Positions 1 to 8,990 of a stretch of DNA of 62,328 nucleotides are shown here, in pieces. The notes beneath the pieces were generated by a model. The model was given only the letters and a program-made list of their open reading frames with translations, was not told the DNA's origin and did no database searches. Location: positions 1 through 62,328 of the forward strand of contig CAIKHZ010000358.1 in the NCBI GenBank assembly GCA_903827375.1. The letters are read 5' to 3'. The DNA is from Akkermansiaceae bacterium. GTDB lineage: Bacteria > Verrucomicrobiota > Verrucomicrobiia > Verrucomicrobiales > Akkermansiaceae. Both the position numbers and the translations under genes were made by a program. The stretch's first letter is position 1, and each line of letters begins with the position of its first letter.

Positions 1-53
1 GGTACTGCAAGGTTTAAATCTGCTAGGCGGTGACCTATGGAGGAGGGGGGGAG

Positions 54-86
54 GGATTTTGGATTTTGGATTTTGGATTTTGGATT
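54..86. repeat. Heptamer tandem repeat (GGATTTT)n
   Basis: Four exact head-to-tail GGATTTT units (54-81) are followed by a partial fifth. The block lies in non-coding DNA ahead of the first gene. A 7-bp period cannot keep a reading frame, so overlapping short ORFs are not credible. It belongs with the other period-7 blocks of the window, at 120-145, 7129-7222, 44603-44637 and 48435-48462. Confidence 0.9.
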
Positions 87-119
87 GTGAGGGAGCTGTG
101 CGCGGCCCTCGGGGAAGGC

Positions 120-145
120 GAACGTCGAACATTGAACGTTGAACC
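120..145. repeat. Heptamer tandem repeat (GAACRTT-like)
   Basis: The units GAACGTC, GAACATT and GAACGTT plus a partial GAACC follow each other with a 7-bp period. The period matches the GGATTTT block 40 bp upstream, although the unit sequence is different. The block is non-coding. Confidence 0.75.
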
Positions 146-167
146 GAAGAGGGCTGCGCACGGAGGT

Positions 168-314
168 GCAGCCAATCGGCCACCAAGCACGCAACGGGGT
201 TGCGGCGCGGTGTAAAACCGTTCAGTGCCGGGCCGATGGGGTGGTGGTTTTAGCCACAATCCAGCCCCTTCGCTACGCGGTTTGCTATGCTGTATTGTAA
301 CTTGTTGGAATTAC
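168..314. repeat. Dispersed repeat, copy A (about 147 bp)
   Basis: This stretch is clearly related to 48230-48374. Shared blocks include CACGCAAC, TAAAACCG, TGCCGGGCCGATGG, TTAGCCACAATCCAGCCC, CGGTTTGCTA, and a shared end TTGGAATTAC. Small insertions and substitutions separate the copies. Each copy sits in the non-coding DNA upstream of a plus-strand gene, here the Dabb-domain gene. No convincing protein is encoded on either strand. Its mobility or function is unknown; it could be the decayed end of a mobile element. The rest of 1-445 holds only the two heptamer blocks. Confidence 0.75.
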
Positions 315-445
315 TTAGAGTTGCAAATGTGACGATCCTCCCGCGAGGGCGTTGCCTCTGACTGCAGCGGCTCATTCTCTGCTGGCAAACACCGTTCACG
401 GGAAATTGGCTTGCGGAACGGGCTTGGTTCGGTGAGCCTCGGGGC

Positions 446-745
446 ATGGAACATCATGTGTATTTTTGGCTGAAGGACGAATGCAAGAGTGCTGCGGACC
501 GCGCTGTGTTTGAGCAGGGCATGGCGTCGCTGTTTGACATTGCTATGGTGGGCGGCGGGCGCTGGGCCGTGCCCGCAGCGGTGATGCCGCGACCGGTCAT
601 CGACCAGTCGTGGGACTACGCGTTGACGATGCAATTTGCCAGCGTGGAGGAGCAGGATGCCTATCAGGTGGACCCGCAGCACCATGTGTTTGTGGAAACA
701 TTCAAAAGCTGGTGGGCTCAAGTGCAGGTACGGGATTTGGCGTGA
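446..745 (+). CDS. Stress-responsive A/B-barrel (Dabb) domain protein
   Basis: This is a 99-residue cytoplasmic protein that is a single Dabb domain. It opens with the typical hydrophobic strand and Lys-rich turn (HHVYFWLKDE). The central part reads SWDYALTMQFASVEEQDAYQ, and the end has the family pattern DPQHHVFVETF. The length equals one domain. Such proteins form dimeric alpha/beta barrels. Some related plant proteins act in polyketide cyclisation, but most bacterial members have no assigned substrate, so no reaction is proposed here. The ATG at 446 gives the full domain. The next gene begins 24 bp downstream on the same strand, so the two may be co-transcribed. Confidence 0.9.
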   Translation: MEHHVYFWLKDECKSAADRAVFEQGMASLFDIAMVGGGRWAVPAAVMPRPVIDQSWDYALTMQFASVEEQDAYQVDPQHHVFVETFKSWWAQVQVRDLA

Positions 746-769
746 GCCGCCGCCGCGAGACTCGATCCG

Positions 770-2536
770 ATGGCACGCAAACCCACAGCCAAGTTGGTGG
801 CAGCCGGGGCATTTTTGCCAATGTCGCGTGCTGAAATGGACGTGCTGGGTTGGAGTGAACTTGACGTGCTGCTCATCACAGGCGACGCCTATGTGGATCA
901 TCCGTCGTTTGGTGCAGCGATGATTGGCCGGGTGTTGGAGGCGGACGGTTTGCGGGTGGGCATCGTCGCCCAGCCCGATTGGAAGTCTCTGGAAGCCGTC
1001 ACCGTGATGGGCGCTCCAAGGCTATTCGTTGGAGTTACAGCGGGTAATCTCGACTCAATGGTGTCCAATTACACCGTCGCCAGACACAAGCGAAAACTTG
1101 ATGTCTATAGCGCCGGTGGTGTGCCGGGCCGCCGTCCTAACCACGCGGCGGTGGTCTATGCACAATTGGCGCGGCGGGCGTTTCCCGGTGTGCCGGTCGT
1201 GCTTGGCGGGATTGAGGCAAGCATGCGGCGGGTCGCCCACTACGACTACTGGGAAGATAAACTGCGGCCATCTATACTAACGGACTCGAAAGCGGACCTG
1301 CTGGTGTACGGCATGGGCGAACGAGCGGTGCGGGAGGTCGCCAGCCGCCTGCGCAAGGGGCGAAGGGACTTGGGCGGCATCGCGGGCACGGCGGTTTTGC
1401 TAGGTGCGAAGGCGAGTGCCTCCACGGATTTTTCCGGATGCATTATGCTGCCTTCGTGGGAGGACTTGCAAGCGGATGTGCGGCTGCTGCTGCCCCTAAC
1501 CAAGGTGACTGAAGCGCAGCAAACCCCGTATTGCGGCAAGCGTTTGGTGCAGATGCACGGGGCGCGGGCAGTGGTGATGGAGCCGCCAGCAATGCCGGTG
1601 GACGGGCAGGAGTTGGATGCCCTGTATGAATATCCGTTTCAGCGGGCGGCGCATTCGTCCTATCAGGATCCTGTGCCGGGATTTGCGACTATCAAGGACT
1701 CGGTGATTGTTTCGCGAGGCTGTGCTGGAGGGTGCACGTTCTGTGGATTGGGTTTGCATCAGGGGAAATTTCTATCAAGCCGAAGTGTTGAATCGGTGTT
1801 GAAGGAGGTGAGACGCTTGGGTGAACTATCATCATTTCGCGGCACGGTGTCGGATCTGGGCGGGCCGACGGCCAACTTGTACGCGGCGAGGAATGGCCAT
1901 GTGGAGGAGTGCCGGGAGTGCCACCGGCCGAGTTGTTTGTGGCCGGGCATTTGTCCACATTTTGAGATCAATGAAGAGCCGGGGCTTGAGATGTTGCGAG
2001 GGGCGCGGCAGGTGGCCGGGGTGAAGCATGTGTTTGTACAAAGCGGTATTCGGATGGATGTGGCGTTGCGCACACCGGAGTACCTGCGCGAATTGGTGCA
2101 GCATCATGTGTCCGGCCACATGAAGGTCGCTCCAGAACACCTGCAACCAAACGTGCTGAGGCGAATGCGAAAACCCGCTGGGGATTTTCCGGCGTTTATG
2201 GCAAAATTTTCCGAACTCAGTGCACTTGTCGGCAAACAACAGTACCTCGTGCCGTATTTTATTTCTAACTTCCCCGGCTGCACTGGCGAAGATATGGGCG
2301 TGGTCGAGGACTTCCTAAAACAGCAGCGCTGGAACCTCCAGCAAGTGCAGGATTTCATCCCGCTGCCGATGACTGCCTCCACCGCTATGTACGTCACCGG
2401 CCTGGATTTCACCAGTGGCATGCCCATCCCGGTGGTGCGCAATGCCGGGGACCGGGAAAAGCAAAAGGTGATGCTCCGGCCCAATCAGGCAGGCGGTGCC
2501 AAATTTCCAACCACCCACTTCGATGCAGTGGACTGA
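770..2536 (+). CDS. YgiQ family radical SAM protein (UPF0313)
   Basis: This 588-residue protein has a B12-binding-like N-terminal region, a radical SAM core and a YgiQ-type C-terminus. The cluster motif CAGGCTFC (C318, C322, C325) has the CX3CX2C spacing of radical SAM enzymes that hold a 4Fe-4S cluster and cleave S-adenosylmethionine. The N-terminal stretch ([14 protein letters not shown]) and the tract [17 protein letters not shown] are recognisable for YgiQ. The length is near the family norm. The substrate of the family is not established as far as I know. The ATG at 770 follows the Dabb gene by 24 bp. The enzyme is cytoplasmic. Confidence 0.95.
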   Translation: MARKPTAKLVAAGAFLPMSRAEMDVLGWSELDVLLITGDAYVDHPSFGAAMIGRVLEADGLRVGIVAQPDWKSLEAVTVMGAPRLFVGVTAGNLDSMVSNYTVARHKRKLDVYSAGGVPGRRPNHAAVVYAQLARRAFPGVPVVLGGIEASMRRVAHYDYWEDKLRPSILTDSKADLLVYGMGERAVREVASRLRKGRRDLGGIAGTAVLLGAKASASTDFSGCIMLPSWEDLQADVRLLLPLTKVTEAQQTPYCGKRLVQMHGARAVVMEPPAMPVDGQELDALYEYPFQRAAHSSYQDPVPGFATIKDSVIVSRGCAGGCTFCGLGLHQGKFLSSRSVESVLKEVRRLGELSSFRGTVSDLGGPTANLYAARNGHVEECRECHRPSCLWPGICPHFEINEEPGLEMLRGARQVAGVKHVFVQSGIRMDVALRTPEYLRELVQHHVSGHMKVAPEHLQPNVLRRMRKPAGDFPAFMAKFSELSALVGKQQYLVPYFISNFPGCTGEDMGVVEDFLKQQRWNLQQVQDFIPLPMTASTAMYVTGLDFTSGMPIPVVRNAGDREKQKVMLRPNQAGGAKFPTTHFDAVD

Positions 2537-2719
2537 ATTCTTAGCGAGACAGTTGGTCGTTTGCGCCAATGTTTCGTGCGCCACTGTGGTGCAGGCCGGG
2601 TGTTTGAGGTGGGGATATTTGGCGCAGCCAACGAGGAGGATGCGTGGGGCAGGTTCCAGCGTGAAGTTCTGGCAAAAATTGCCTGGCAGGAGTACAAACT
2701 TTTCATACCGCAAAATGCC

Positions 2720-5218
2720 ATGAGTTCAGCCTTTCCAATGATCCTTGCTCTCGTCGCTGCCGCGGCGTTTCCCTGTTATGCGGCACCGGCACTCATGCCG
2801 CTGCCGAAATTCATCACCCCAGGCAATGGCAGTTTGGTCATTCCGGCGGCAGGTCGCATCGTTGCGTTAGATCCAGCTCTCGAGCCATTAGCTAGAATTC
2901 TGGCATCCGATATTGAGAGGATGCTTCGGGTGAAACTCGCCAATGGCCATGCCCCAGTGGAGGCCGGCGACATTGTGCTGCAACTTCGGCCTGCCTCAAC
3001 GGAACTCAAGGGAAGTGATGCCTATCGCATATCGGTGGATACGGCGGTGCTTGTCGAGGGTCGGACCTATCAGGCCGTGGCGATGGGGATGATGACGGTG
3101 CTGCAGGCAATGGAAAGCGATGGTGGCGGGTTGAAGATAGCGAGGATGACGGTGATGGATTTTGCCGACCGCGATTTGCGGGCCTTGCAGGTTTCCATCC
3201 GCGGCGGCTATCATTCGCCTGCTTGGGTGAAGAAGGTCATTGACCTGATGCGTTTCTACAAGGTACGGGTGCTGCAGTTGCATACTTCCGAAGCCCTGTG
3301 GGTCGGAGCGGTCATGGAATCGAGCAATGGCGCTGAGGCCAAGATGCTGCAGGAGAATTCGGCCTGGAGCAAACGCGAGATGGAGGACGTTATCAGTTAT
3401 GCCATCGAGCGCGGAGTGAGCCTCATTCCGCACAATGAGATGCGGCCTAACGATTCGTTCTGGCAGGCCGTTTTGAGCCGGGATTTCACTCCGGGAGACC
3501 GGTTTGCCGGATATGTGGATGAGATCGATGGCAAAGGAAAATTTGAGATCAAGGGCAACCTGGCCGATGACCCTCGCTGGTGGAATTTCCTGAAGATCGT
3601 CAGCCAGCGGTCGCGCGACCAGTTTGCCAAGAGTTGGCCGGGGGGCAAACTTCCGTTCTATCACATTGGTCCGGTTTATGGCGAGGGCGGATGCAACGGC
3701 AAGGAGGCTGTTAAAATGTTGGGTTTTTTGATGGAGGGCAATCCTGCCATCAAGATGATGTATTGGAACGGGCCGGGAGCGGATGATGTTGATATTAGCC
3801 CGCACAAGGCGAACATTGTGGTTGATTTTTACAGTAAGACATGGGGCGGGACACCAAGTGGCTTGCTGGCGGCAGGATACCAGCTTTGCAACACGTCATG
3901 GACGCCGCTTTACGTCCAGCCGGGAACCCTCAAGAAAGCGTTCGCCCAAGGCAAGTGGATCCATGACGAGTTTGCTGTCACTCGCTTTGGCAAGGAGAGT
4001 CCCTTCGGGCTGCCGCTTGGTGAGAATGCCGATGATTGCAGCCAATATGCAAATCAAGTGGTCGGCAGTCTGCTCTCGACCTGGGACTTTGCCGGTGAGA
4101 GACAGGGCGACGGTCACTTGGAAATGATAGCTCCGTGCATTCCGTATTACGCCGATCACGCGTGGAACATGCAGGCATGGCCATATCCCGAAGGCTCGTA
4201 TGAAAAGACTAAAGCTGCTTTTGATAGGATTTTTCCCCGCTCTTTGGTGTTTATTGCGGAACCGGTGGTGTCACATCCGGTGGGTGGCGTAACTGCAAGC
4301 CAAGGCCGCTTCAAGGATGAGGTGGAGGTGACATGGAGTGAAGCGGATAATTTCCCAACAACCTATCAGGTTTTTCGGGCGGACGGCAGGGACGTCTCGC
4401 AGGCTAAAGCCATTTCGGCGAAGATGCCCGCCTCACTGGTGCTTGGTTTGAACCGGTACCATGACAGCACGGCCAAGCCCGGACAGAAGTATGGCTATTG
4501 GGTACAGGCCGAGAATGCCTATGGGGTATGCGCTCTTCAAGCCAGTGTGGAAGGCTTCACTGGCGATGGGGTCGAGGTGCCTGCCAGTTATGAGGGGTTT
4601 GATTATCCGCCTGATGCGAACCTGGACGCACTCAATGGGGGCAGCGGCTTCAAAGACGCATGGTCGGTAAAACAGGCGAACATTCCTATCAAAATTAATT
4701 CCTTTGGTCTGACTTATCCGGGACTGCTGACGACGGGAAAGTCGGTGCATTTTGAGATTCTGCACGATGAGAGCGAGGGTCGAAATCCGACGCACACCTC
4801 GGTGCTTCGGCATCTTGCCTGCACTTACGGGAAGTCTGGAACCGAGGTGTGGACCAGCGTGTTGATTCGTCCCGTTAGGAATACTTATACCACAACGATT
4901 TCCTACAACCGGATCTCAACGGGCAAGTTGTATGGCAGTTACTCCATTGCCGGGGTTCCTGCTGAGGACGGCAAGACCTATCTTGTGGTCACCCGCTCCA
5001 ATTTTCAAAATGGCCCGGACCTGCTTACCACATGGGTTAATCCAATCCCCGGCAAAATGCCACTCGACTCGGAGGCCACCATGCAGTCCCGTCAGGAAGA
5101 TAATAACGAAAGCGATATCCTCGCAATCGCCGTGGAGGCATATATCAAAGGCGGCGATGACATTGATGAATTGCGCATGGGGCCAACCTATCAATCGGTG
5201 ACACCTGTCGCCAAATGA
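2720..5218 (+). CDS. Secreted GH20-like protein with altered catalytic pair
   Basis: This is an 832-residue protein. The frame is open upstream to 2561, but the ATG at 2720 begins a good signal peptide (MSSAFPMILALVAAAAFP), so it is chosen. Residues about 25-150 resemble the GH20 N-terminal alpha/beta domain. Residues about 155-480 resemble the GH20 barrel: a strand equivalent to the usual RGALID is present as RALQVSIRGGYH, followed by a helix and VRVLQLH. Where beta-hexosaminidases carry H-x-G-x-D-E, this protein reads HIGPVYGE (H315 to E322), so the canonical Asp-Glu pair is missing. Residues about 500-620 look Ig/Fn3-like. The last 210 or so residues form a beta-rich module starting YEGFDYPPDANL, which I recall from other verrucomicrobial secreted proteins. 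It may bind glycans rather than cleave them, or use other residues. Confidence 0.75.
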   Translation: MSSAFPMILALVAAAAFPCYAAPALMPLPKFITPGNGSLVIPAAGRIVALDPALEPLARILASDIERMLRVKLANGHAPVEAGDIVLQLRPASTELKGSDAYRISVDTAVLVEGRTYQAVAMGMMTVLQAMESDGGGLKIARMTVMDFADRDLRALQVSIRGGYHSPAWVKKVIDLMRFYKVRVLQLHTSEALWVGAVMESSNGAEAKMLQENSAWSKREMEDVISYAIERGVSLIPHNEMRPNDSFWQAVLSRDFTPGDRFAGYVDEIDGKGKFEIKGNLADDPRWWNFLKIVSQRSRDQFAKSWPGGKLPFYHIGPVYGEGGCNGKEAVKMLGFLMEGNPAIKMMYWNGPGADDVDISPHKANIVVDFYSKTWGGTPSGLLAAGYQLCNTSWTPLYVQPGTLKKAFAQGKWIHDEFAVTRFGKESPFGLPLGENADDCSQYANQVVGSLLSTWDFAGERQGDGHLEMIAPCIPYYADHAWNMQAWPYPEGSYEKTKAAFDRIFPRSLVFIAEPVVSHPVGGVTASQGRFKDEVEVTWSEADNFPTTYQVFRADGRDVSQAKAISAKMPASLVLGLNRYHDSTAKPGQKYGYWVQAENAYGVCALQASVEGFTGDGVEVPASYEGFDYPPDANLDALNGGSGFKDAWSVKQANIPIKINSFGLTYPGLLTTGKSVHFEILHDESEGRNPTHTSVLRHLACTYGKSGTEVWTSVLIRPVRNTYTTTISYNRISTGKLYGSYSIAGVPAEDGKTYLVVTRSNFQNGPDLLTTWVNPIPGKMPLDSEATMQSRQEDNNESDILAIAVEAYIKGGDDIDELRMGPTYQSVTPVAK

Positions 5219-5225
5219 GGTGAAC

Positions 5226-6539
5226 TTAGGGTGCTGTTAGTAATTCCACGATGCGGCGGGTGGCACCGTGGTGTGGCTGGAGCAGGGCGGTGGCGCGAGT
5301 GGTGGCGGCGAGGGCTGCGGCGGGATTCAGGGCGCGGCGGATTGCGGCGCACAGGCTGGGTGGGTCATGGGCGGTGAAAGCGGCGTTGGCGGCGACGAGT
5401 GATGAGGCGAGGGGCTGGAAATTTTCCATGTGAGGGCCGAAGATGACGGGTTTCCCGGCGAGGATGGCCTCGCAGGGATTTTGGCCGCCAGTGGCCAGAA
5501 AACTCTTGCCGATGACCACCACGTCGGCATGCGCCGTCCAATCACTCAGCTCGCCAGTGCTGTCGATGACCAGGCAGGGGAGTGAGGGATGGGTTTGAGA
5601 CATACCGGCGGCCCGCCCGTGCCCCTCTGCCATGGTTGAGCGGAGGACCACCTCGAAGCCACGGCGCTCAAGATCGGCTTTGACTTGCGCACGGCGTTCG
5701 GCATGGCGGGGGACGACGAGGATCAGGGCGTCTGGTGCGGCGTCGCGAATGGCTCCGGCAATCCATCCTTCCTCTCCGGAATGGGTGCTGGCGGCGAGAA
5801 TGATCGGGCGGTTAGAGCCGGGACTAGCCACAGCATCTAGGATTACTTGGAAGTCGGGCCGGCGGGTCGGCCCTTGGCCACTGCCGGGGTCGATTTTCAG
5901 GCTACCCGTGGAGTGGATTTTATTGGCGGCGACCCCGAGGAATTGCCAGATGGCGGCGTCCTGCGGGTCTTGGATGGCGACGGCATCTAGCAGGCCGAAC
6001 ACGGGCCTGACCCAGGCGGCAAAGCGCCGGTAGCGAGCCGTGGATCGGGGGGACAATCTGGCATTGACGAGGCTGACGGGGATGTGGTGGTGTCGGCAGG
6101 CGAGCAGCAGGTTTGGCCAAGCTTCGCCCTCGACAAGGATGAGCTGGGACGGCTGAAAATGCCTGAGGTAGCGGCGCACCATGCCGGGGAAATCCAGTGG
6201 TGCGTAGGTGACGCGCAGGCCGGGGAGCTTTGGAGCGGTGGCCACGGCATGACCGGTGGCAGTGCCGGTGGCCAGCACAAAGCACTGGTCGGGGTGGGTG
6301 ATGCGCCACTCACGGATCAGCTTGAGAGCGAGCATCGCCTCGCCGACGCTCACGGCGTGGATGTGGACAGCTCCGCTGGGATCGCCGTTGAGTTTGGCGC
6401 TGTAGATGGCGGCTCGCTCGCCCAGACGGGTGCCGAACCCGCCGCGGCGCAGCATCTTGACAAGCCACCCGGGAAAGGCCGCCACAAATAGCAGCGGCAA
6501 CAGCAGCCGGTAGATCGCCAGTCCGAAAATCAATTGCAT
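5226..6539 (-). CDS. waaA: 3-deoxy-D-manno-octulosonic acid (Kdo) transferase
   Basis: WaaA/KdtA (GT30) transfers Kdo from CMP-Kdo to lipid A at the inner-membrane cytoplasmic face. The 437-residue protein starts with a membrane anchor (MQLIFGLAIYRLLLPLLF). It then shows the GT30 signature HAVSVGEA, whose E67 fits the catalytic Glu, followed by ATGTATGHAVA and VEGEAWPNLL. The C-terminal half has the nucleotide-sugar-site features EEGWI and GQNPCEAILAGKPVIFGP. The frame is open a further 28 residues upstream, but the ATG at 6539 matches the family N-terminus and lies 11 bp after rsmD. Its presence shows the organism makes Kdo-containing lipopolysaccharide. Confidence 0.93.
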   Translation of the reverse strand: MQLIFGLAIYRLLLPLLFVAAFPGWLVKMLRRGGFGTRLGERAAIYSAKLNGDPSGAVHIHAVSVGEAMLALKLIREWRITHPDQCFVLATGTATGHAVATAPKLPGLRVTYAPLDFPGMVRRYLRHFQPSQLILVEGEAWPNLLLACRHHHIPVSLVNARLSPRSTARYRRFAAWVRPVFGLLDAVAIQDPQDAAIWQFLGVAANKIHSTGSLKIDPGSGQGPTRRPDFQVILDAVASPGSNRPIILAASTHSGEEGWIAGAIRDAAPDALILVVPRHAERRAQVKADLERRGFEVVLRSTMAEGHGRAAGMSQTHPSLPCLVIDSTGELSDWTAHADVVVIGKSFLATGGQNPCEAILAGKPVIFGPHMENFQPLASSLVAANAAFTAHDPPSLCAAIRRALNPAAALAATTRATALLQPHHGATRRIVELLTAP

Positions 6540-6550
6540 CGCGCCATAGG

Positions 6551-7108
6551 TTAGGTCGGTTTTTCCGGCGCGTAAAGCAGGATGGCGCTGCTGCCGTATT
6601 CGCGGCGGTCCACCAACGACCACCCGTTAGCCGCCGGGCTCGGTTGGTGGGTTCCTACTTCTGCGATGAACCAGCCATCGGCCGCAAGTCGGGGCCGCAA
6701 CCACTCTCCGGCCAGCAACCCAGCGACCAGGTCGGTGTCGCCGGGCTTTTTCATATAGGGCGGATCGGCGAATATCAGGTCATAGGTTGAAGCATCGCGG
6801 CGCAAGAATGCGCCAACCTCGGCTCGCAGGACGCGCCCGCCAAGCAGTCTTGATTTTGCTAGATTTTCTGTAATGACCTGGATGGCCTGGCGGTGTTCGT
6901 CGATAAAAAGGCAGGAGGCAGCACCCCGGCTGAGGGCTTCCAAGCCGAGTGCGCCGGACCCGGCGAAGAGATCCAGGACGCGGGCATTATCGACCCGTTC
7001 GCCGAGGATGGAAAATACCGCCTGGCGGACGAAATCGGTGGTGGGGCGGGCCACAGCGGAGGGCACTTTGATGGCGAGCCGCCCGGCTTTTCCGGCAATG
7101 ATGCGCAT
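6551..7108 (-). CDS. rsmD: 16S rRNA (guanine966-N2)-methyltransferase RsmD
   Basis: This 185-residue SAM-dependent methyltransferase methylates G966 of 16S rRNA on the 30S subunit. The start MRIIAGKAGRL, motif I (VLDLFAGSGALGLEAL) and the catalytic motif FADPPY are all present. The length is normal for the family. The open frame continues 44 codons upstream, but those codons read through the GACAGAA heptamer array and encode only a low-complexity Leu/Ser/Cys tract, so the ATG at 7108 is chosen. It is likely co-transcribed with waaA, which starts 11 bp downstream. Confidence 0.95.
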   Translation of the reverse strand: MRIIAGKAGRLAIKVPSAVARPTTDFVRQAVFSILGERVDNARVLDLFAGSGALGLEALSRGAASCLFIDEHRQAIQVITENLAKSRLLGGRVLRAEVGAFLRRDASTYDLIFADPPYMKKPGDTDLVAGLLAGEWLRPRLAADGWFIAEVGTHQPSPAANGWSLVDRREYGSSAILLYAPEKPT

Positions 7109-7128
7109 GGGAGGCAGAAGAATATGAG

Positions 7129-7222
<94 letters not shown>

Positions 7223-7269
7223 TGGAGTAAGAGGTGCCATGCACGGCCCGAGGGCTCTGTTCTTGTCTT

Positions 7270-7430
7270 GGAGCGCAGCGGTCTGCTGTCATGGAGCGCA
7301 GCGGTCTGCTGTCTTGGAACGCAGCGGTCTGCTGTCTTGGAACGCAGCGGTCTGCTGTCTTGGAACGCAGCGGTCTGCTGTCATGGAGCGCAGCGGTCTT
7401 CTGTCAAGGAGCGCAGCGGTCTTCTGTCTT
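7270..7430. repeat. 23-bp minisatellite, seven units
   Basis: Seven head-to-tail 23-bp units have the core GGARCGCAGCGGTCTKCTGT and differ at only a few positions. No unique spacers lie between units, so this is not a CRISPR array. Most units contain the self-complementary CAGC-GGTCT-GCTG. The array starts 48 bp after the heptamer block and ends 2 bp before the stop codon of the convergently placed, same-strand AsmA-like gene. It therefore fills the gap between that gene and rsmD. Confidence 0.95.
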
Positions 7431-7432
7431 CT

Positions 7433-8980
7433 TCATGGCTGCACGATGGGGCCGTGGTGGCCGATGCTGAGTTGGAGGGCGTCGAGAGAACCGGATGCTT
7501 CGACGTCACAAGCGACGCGCTGCGGCGAGGCCATGGGCGTGAGGACGGGATCGGAGTCGGGGAAGAAATGCTTGAGGATGCCGAGGGTGGTTTCTGGGGC
7601 TGCGACGAGACGCAGAACCCCGGCGGCGCGGCCATCGGCCAAGAGTGTGGCGTTACCTAGCAACGAAAGGTTTTCGCCGAGCAAGCGGGCATCCAAGCAG
7701 GAGAGGACGTTGCCGCGCAGGGCAAAGCAACAAGTGCCGTTGTCGAAGGTGGTGTGGTGCTCGCTGGTTTTCAAGGAAATGGCGGCGGATTCGGCCAGGC
7801 AATCGCCCTGCCATGTGCCCGGTGCCATGAGGAAGCCGCGGAAGCGGGCAGCGCCGGAGATGTGTCCGGCGGAGGCTTCGCCGCCAGCGGGCAGGGTGAG
7901 CAGGGCAGGGGATTGGCTGGGCACTTGGATTTCGACCTGCACTGGCAGGCCGCCGATGAGGGCGAATTTAGCAGCAAGTTCGATGTGAATTCCCAGCGGC
8001 ATTACTTCCACCGGTTTGAGCGAAAGCACCGGGGATTCCCAAGCCAGCGGGGCTTTAAAATCGGTGAGCACAGGCGTGCCGTGCAGCTTGAGACTGTCCA
8101 GGGTCAGCGAAGAAGTCGCTGCTTTGCCAGACAGTGGCAAATCGCTGCTAAGGCCGGCAATTTCGACCCATGGCGGAGCGGAGCCGTCCGCCACCAGTTT
8201 CAATGATGCATGCCGGAGACGAACCCAGCAGGTCGGCTGCAATGCCTCGGCCGCCGGAGGAGGATGTGTGGGCGGTGCCGGGCTCGCTTGGGATTGGGTG
8301 TTGGGCGGAGTTGGCACGCTGGCTGCGGGTTCGCTCGGGACGCCTGGGACGCTTGGGACGCTTGGGACGCTTGGGACGCTTGGGACGCTTGGGACGCTGG
8401 CTGCGGGTTCGCTTGGGACGCTGGTTGCGGGTTCGCTTGGGATGCTTGGTACGTTTGGGACGCTTGCTACGTTTGGGACGCTTGCTTGGGCAGGCGGCGT
8501 GGACGGGTGCTCTGGTTGCAACGCTGCGATCGTGGGAAGCGTCGGCAGGGTATCGGGCGGCGCAGTGGGCGGTGATGCTCGTCGGCTCAGATGCAGGAGG
8601 ATCTGCGGCGAAATAACCAAGCGAGGTCCGTCCATGTCAGCGGCAAGCACATCCAAGTGGCCGTGCCAACAGGAGCGCCAGCGCGGCATGAGGCGCAGAG
8701 AGTCGATGCGAAGCAGCGGTTCGGCGATGGCACCGCTCAATTCAGCAGGTTGGGAGATGACAAATTGGCGCAGGGTGATGCCATTCCAAGGCGACCAAGA
8801 GGCGCTGCCGATACGAGTTTCCAAGCCGCCGCAGCGGTGTTTGATTTTGGAGGCGAGCCAGTCCCGTGTCCAGGGGCTGGCGAGCCAGAGGTTGCTCAAA
8901 GCGAATGTGAGAGGCGGCAGCAAGCAGATGGCTGTCAGCAAGAGTCGCCACTTGCGGTAGCGGTTAGGGCCTGCTGGCAT
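7433..8980 (-). CDS. AsmA-like membrane-anchored envelope protein
   Basis: This 515-residue protein has one N-terminal membrane segment (about residues 10-32, WRLLLTAICLLPPLTFALSN). A short domain resembling the AsmA/DUF748 start follows (RIGSASWSPWNGITLRQFVI). A long Pro/Ser/Val linker lies at about residues 150-245, and a C-terminal beta-rich region follows. The overall plan is that of AsmA/TamB-like periplasmic proteins, which span or face the periplasm and influence outer-membrane lipid transport or assembly. That role here is inference. Part of the linker is encoded by a 9-bp tandem repeat, so its length may vary between strains. It is the last gene of a compact minus-strand group and starts 10 bp after the preceding secreted protein. 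Confidence 0.6.
   Translation of the reverse strand: MPAGPNRYRKWRLLLTAICLLPPLTFALSNLWLASPWTRDWLASKIKHRCGGLETRIGSASWSPWNGITLRQFVISQPAELSGAIAEPLLRIDSLRLMPRWRSCWHGHLDVLAADMDGPRLVISPQILLHLSRRASPPTAPPDTLPTLPTIAALQPEHPSTPPAQASVPNVASVPNVPSIPSEPATSVPSEPAASVPSVPSVPSVPSVPSVPGVPSEPAASVPTPPNTQSQASPAPPTHPPPAAEALQPTCWVRLRHASLKLVADGSAPPWVEIAGLSSDLPLSGKAATSSLTLDSLKLHGTPVLTDFKAPLAWESPVLSLKPVEVMPLGIHIELAAKFALIGGLPVQVEIQVPSQSPALLTLPAGGEASAGHISGAARFRGFLMAPGTWQGDCLAESAAISLKTSEHHTTFDNGTCCFALRGNVLSCLDARLLGENLSLLGNATLLADGRAAGVLRLVAAPETTLGILKHFFPDSDPVLTPMASPQRVACDVEASGSLDALQLSIGHHGPIVQP
8338..8498. repeat. In-frame 9-bp tandem repeat encoding Val-Pro-Ser
   Basis: Units of GGGACGCTT (plus strand) encode Val-Pro-Ser on the minus strand inside the AsmA-like gene. 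Five consecutive near-exact units are followed by imperfect ones (SVPSEP, SVPNV). The 9-bp period keeps the frame, so copy-number change would only alter linker length. Confidence 0.9.
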
Positions 8981-8990
8981 GGCAGTGGCC

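Noticed and set aside
7270..7430. 23-bp direct repeats as a CRISPR array
   Set aside because: The units are contiguous with no spacers, and no cas genes are present.
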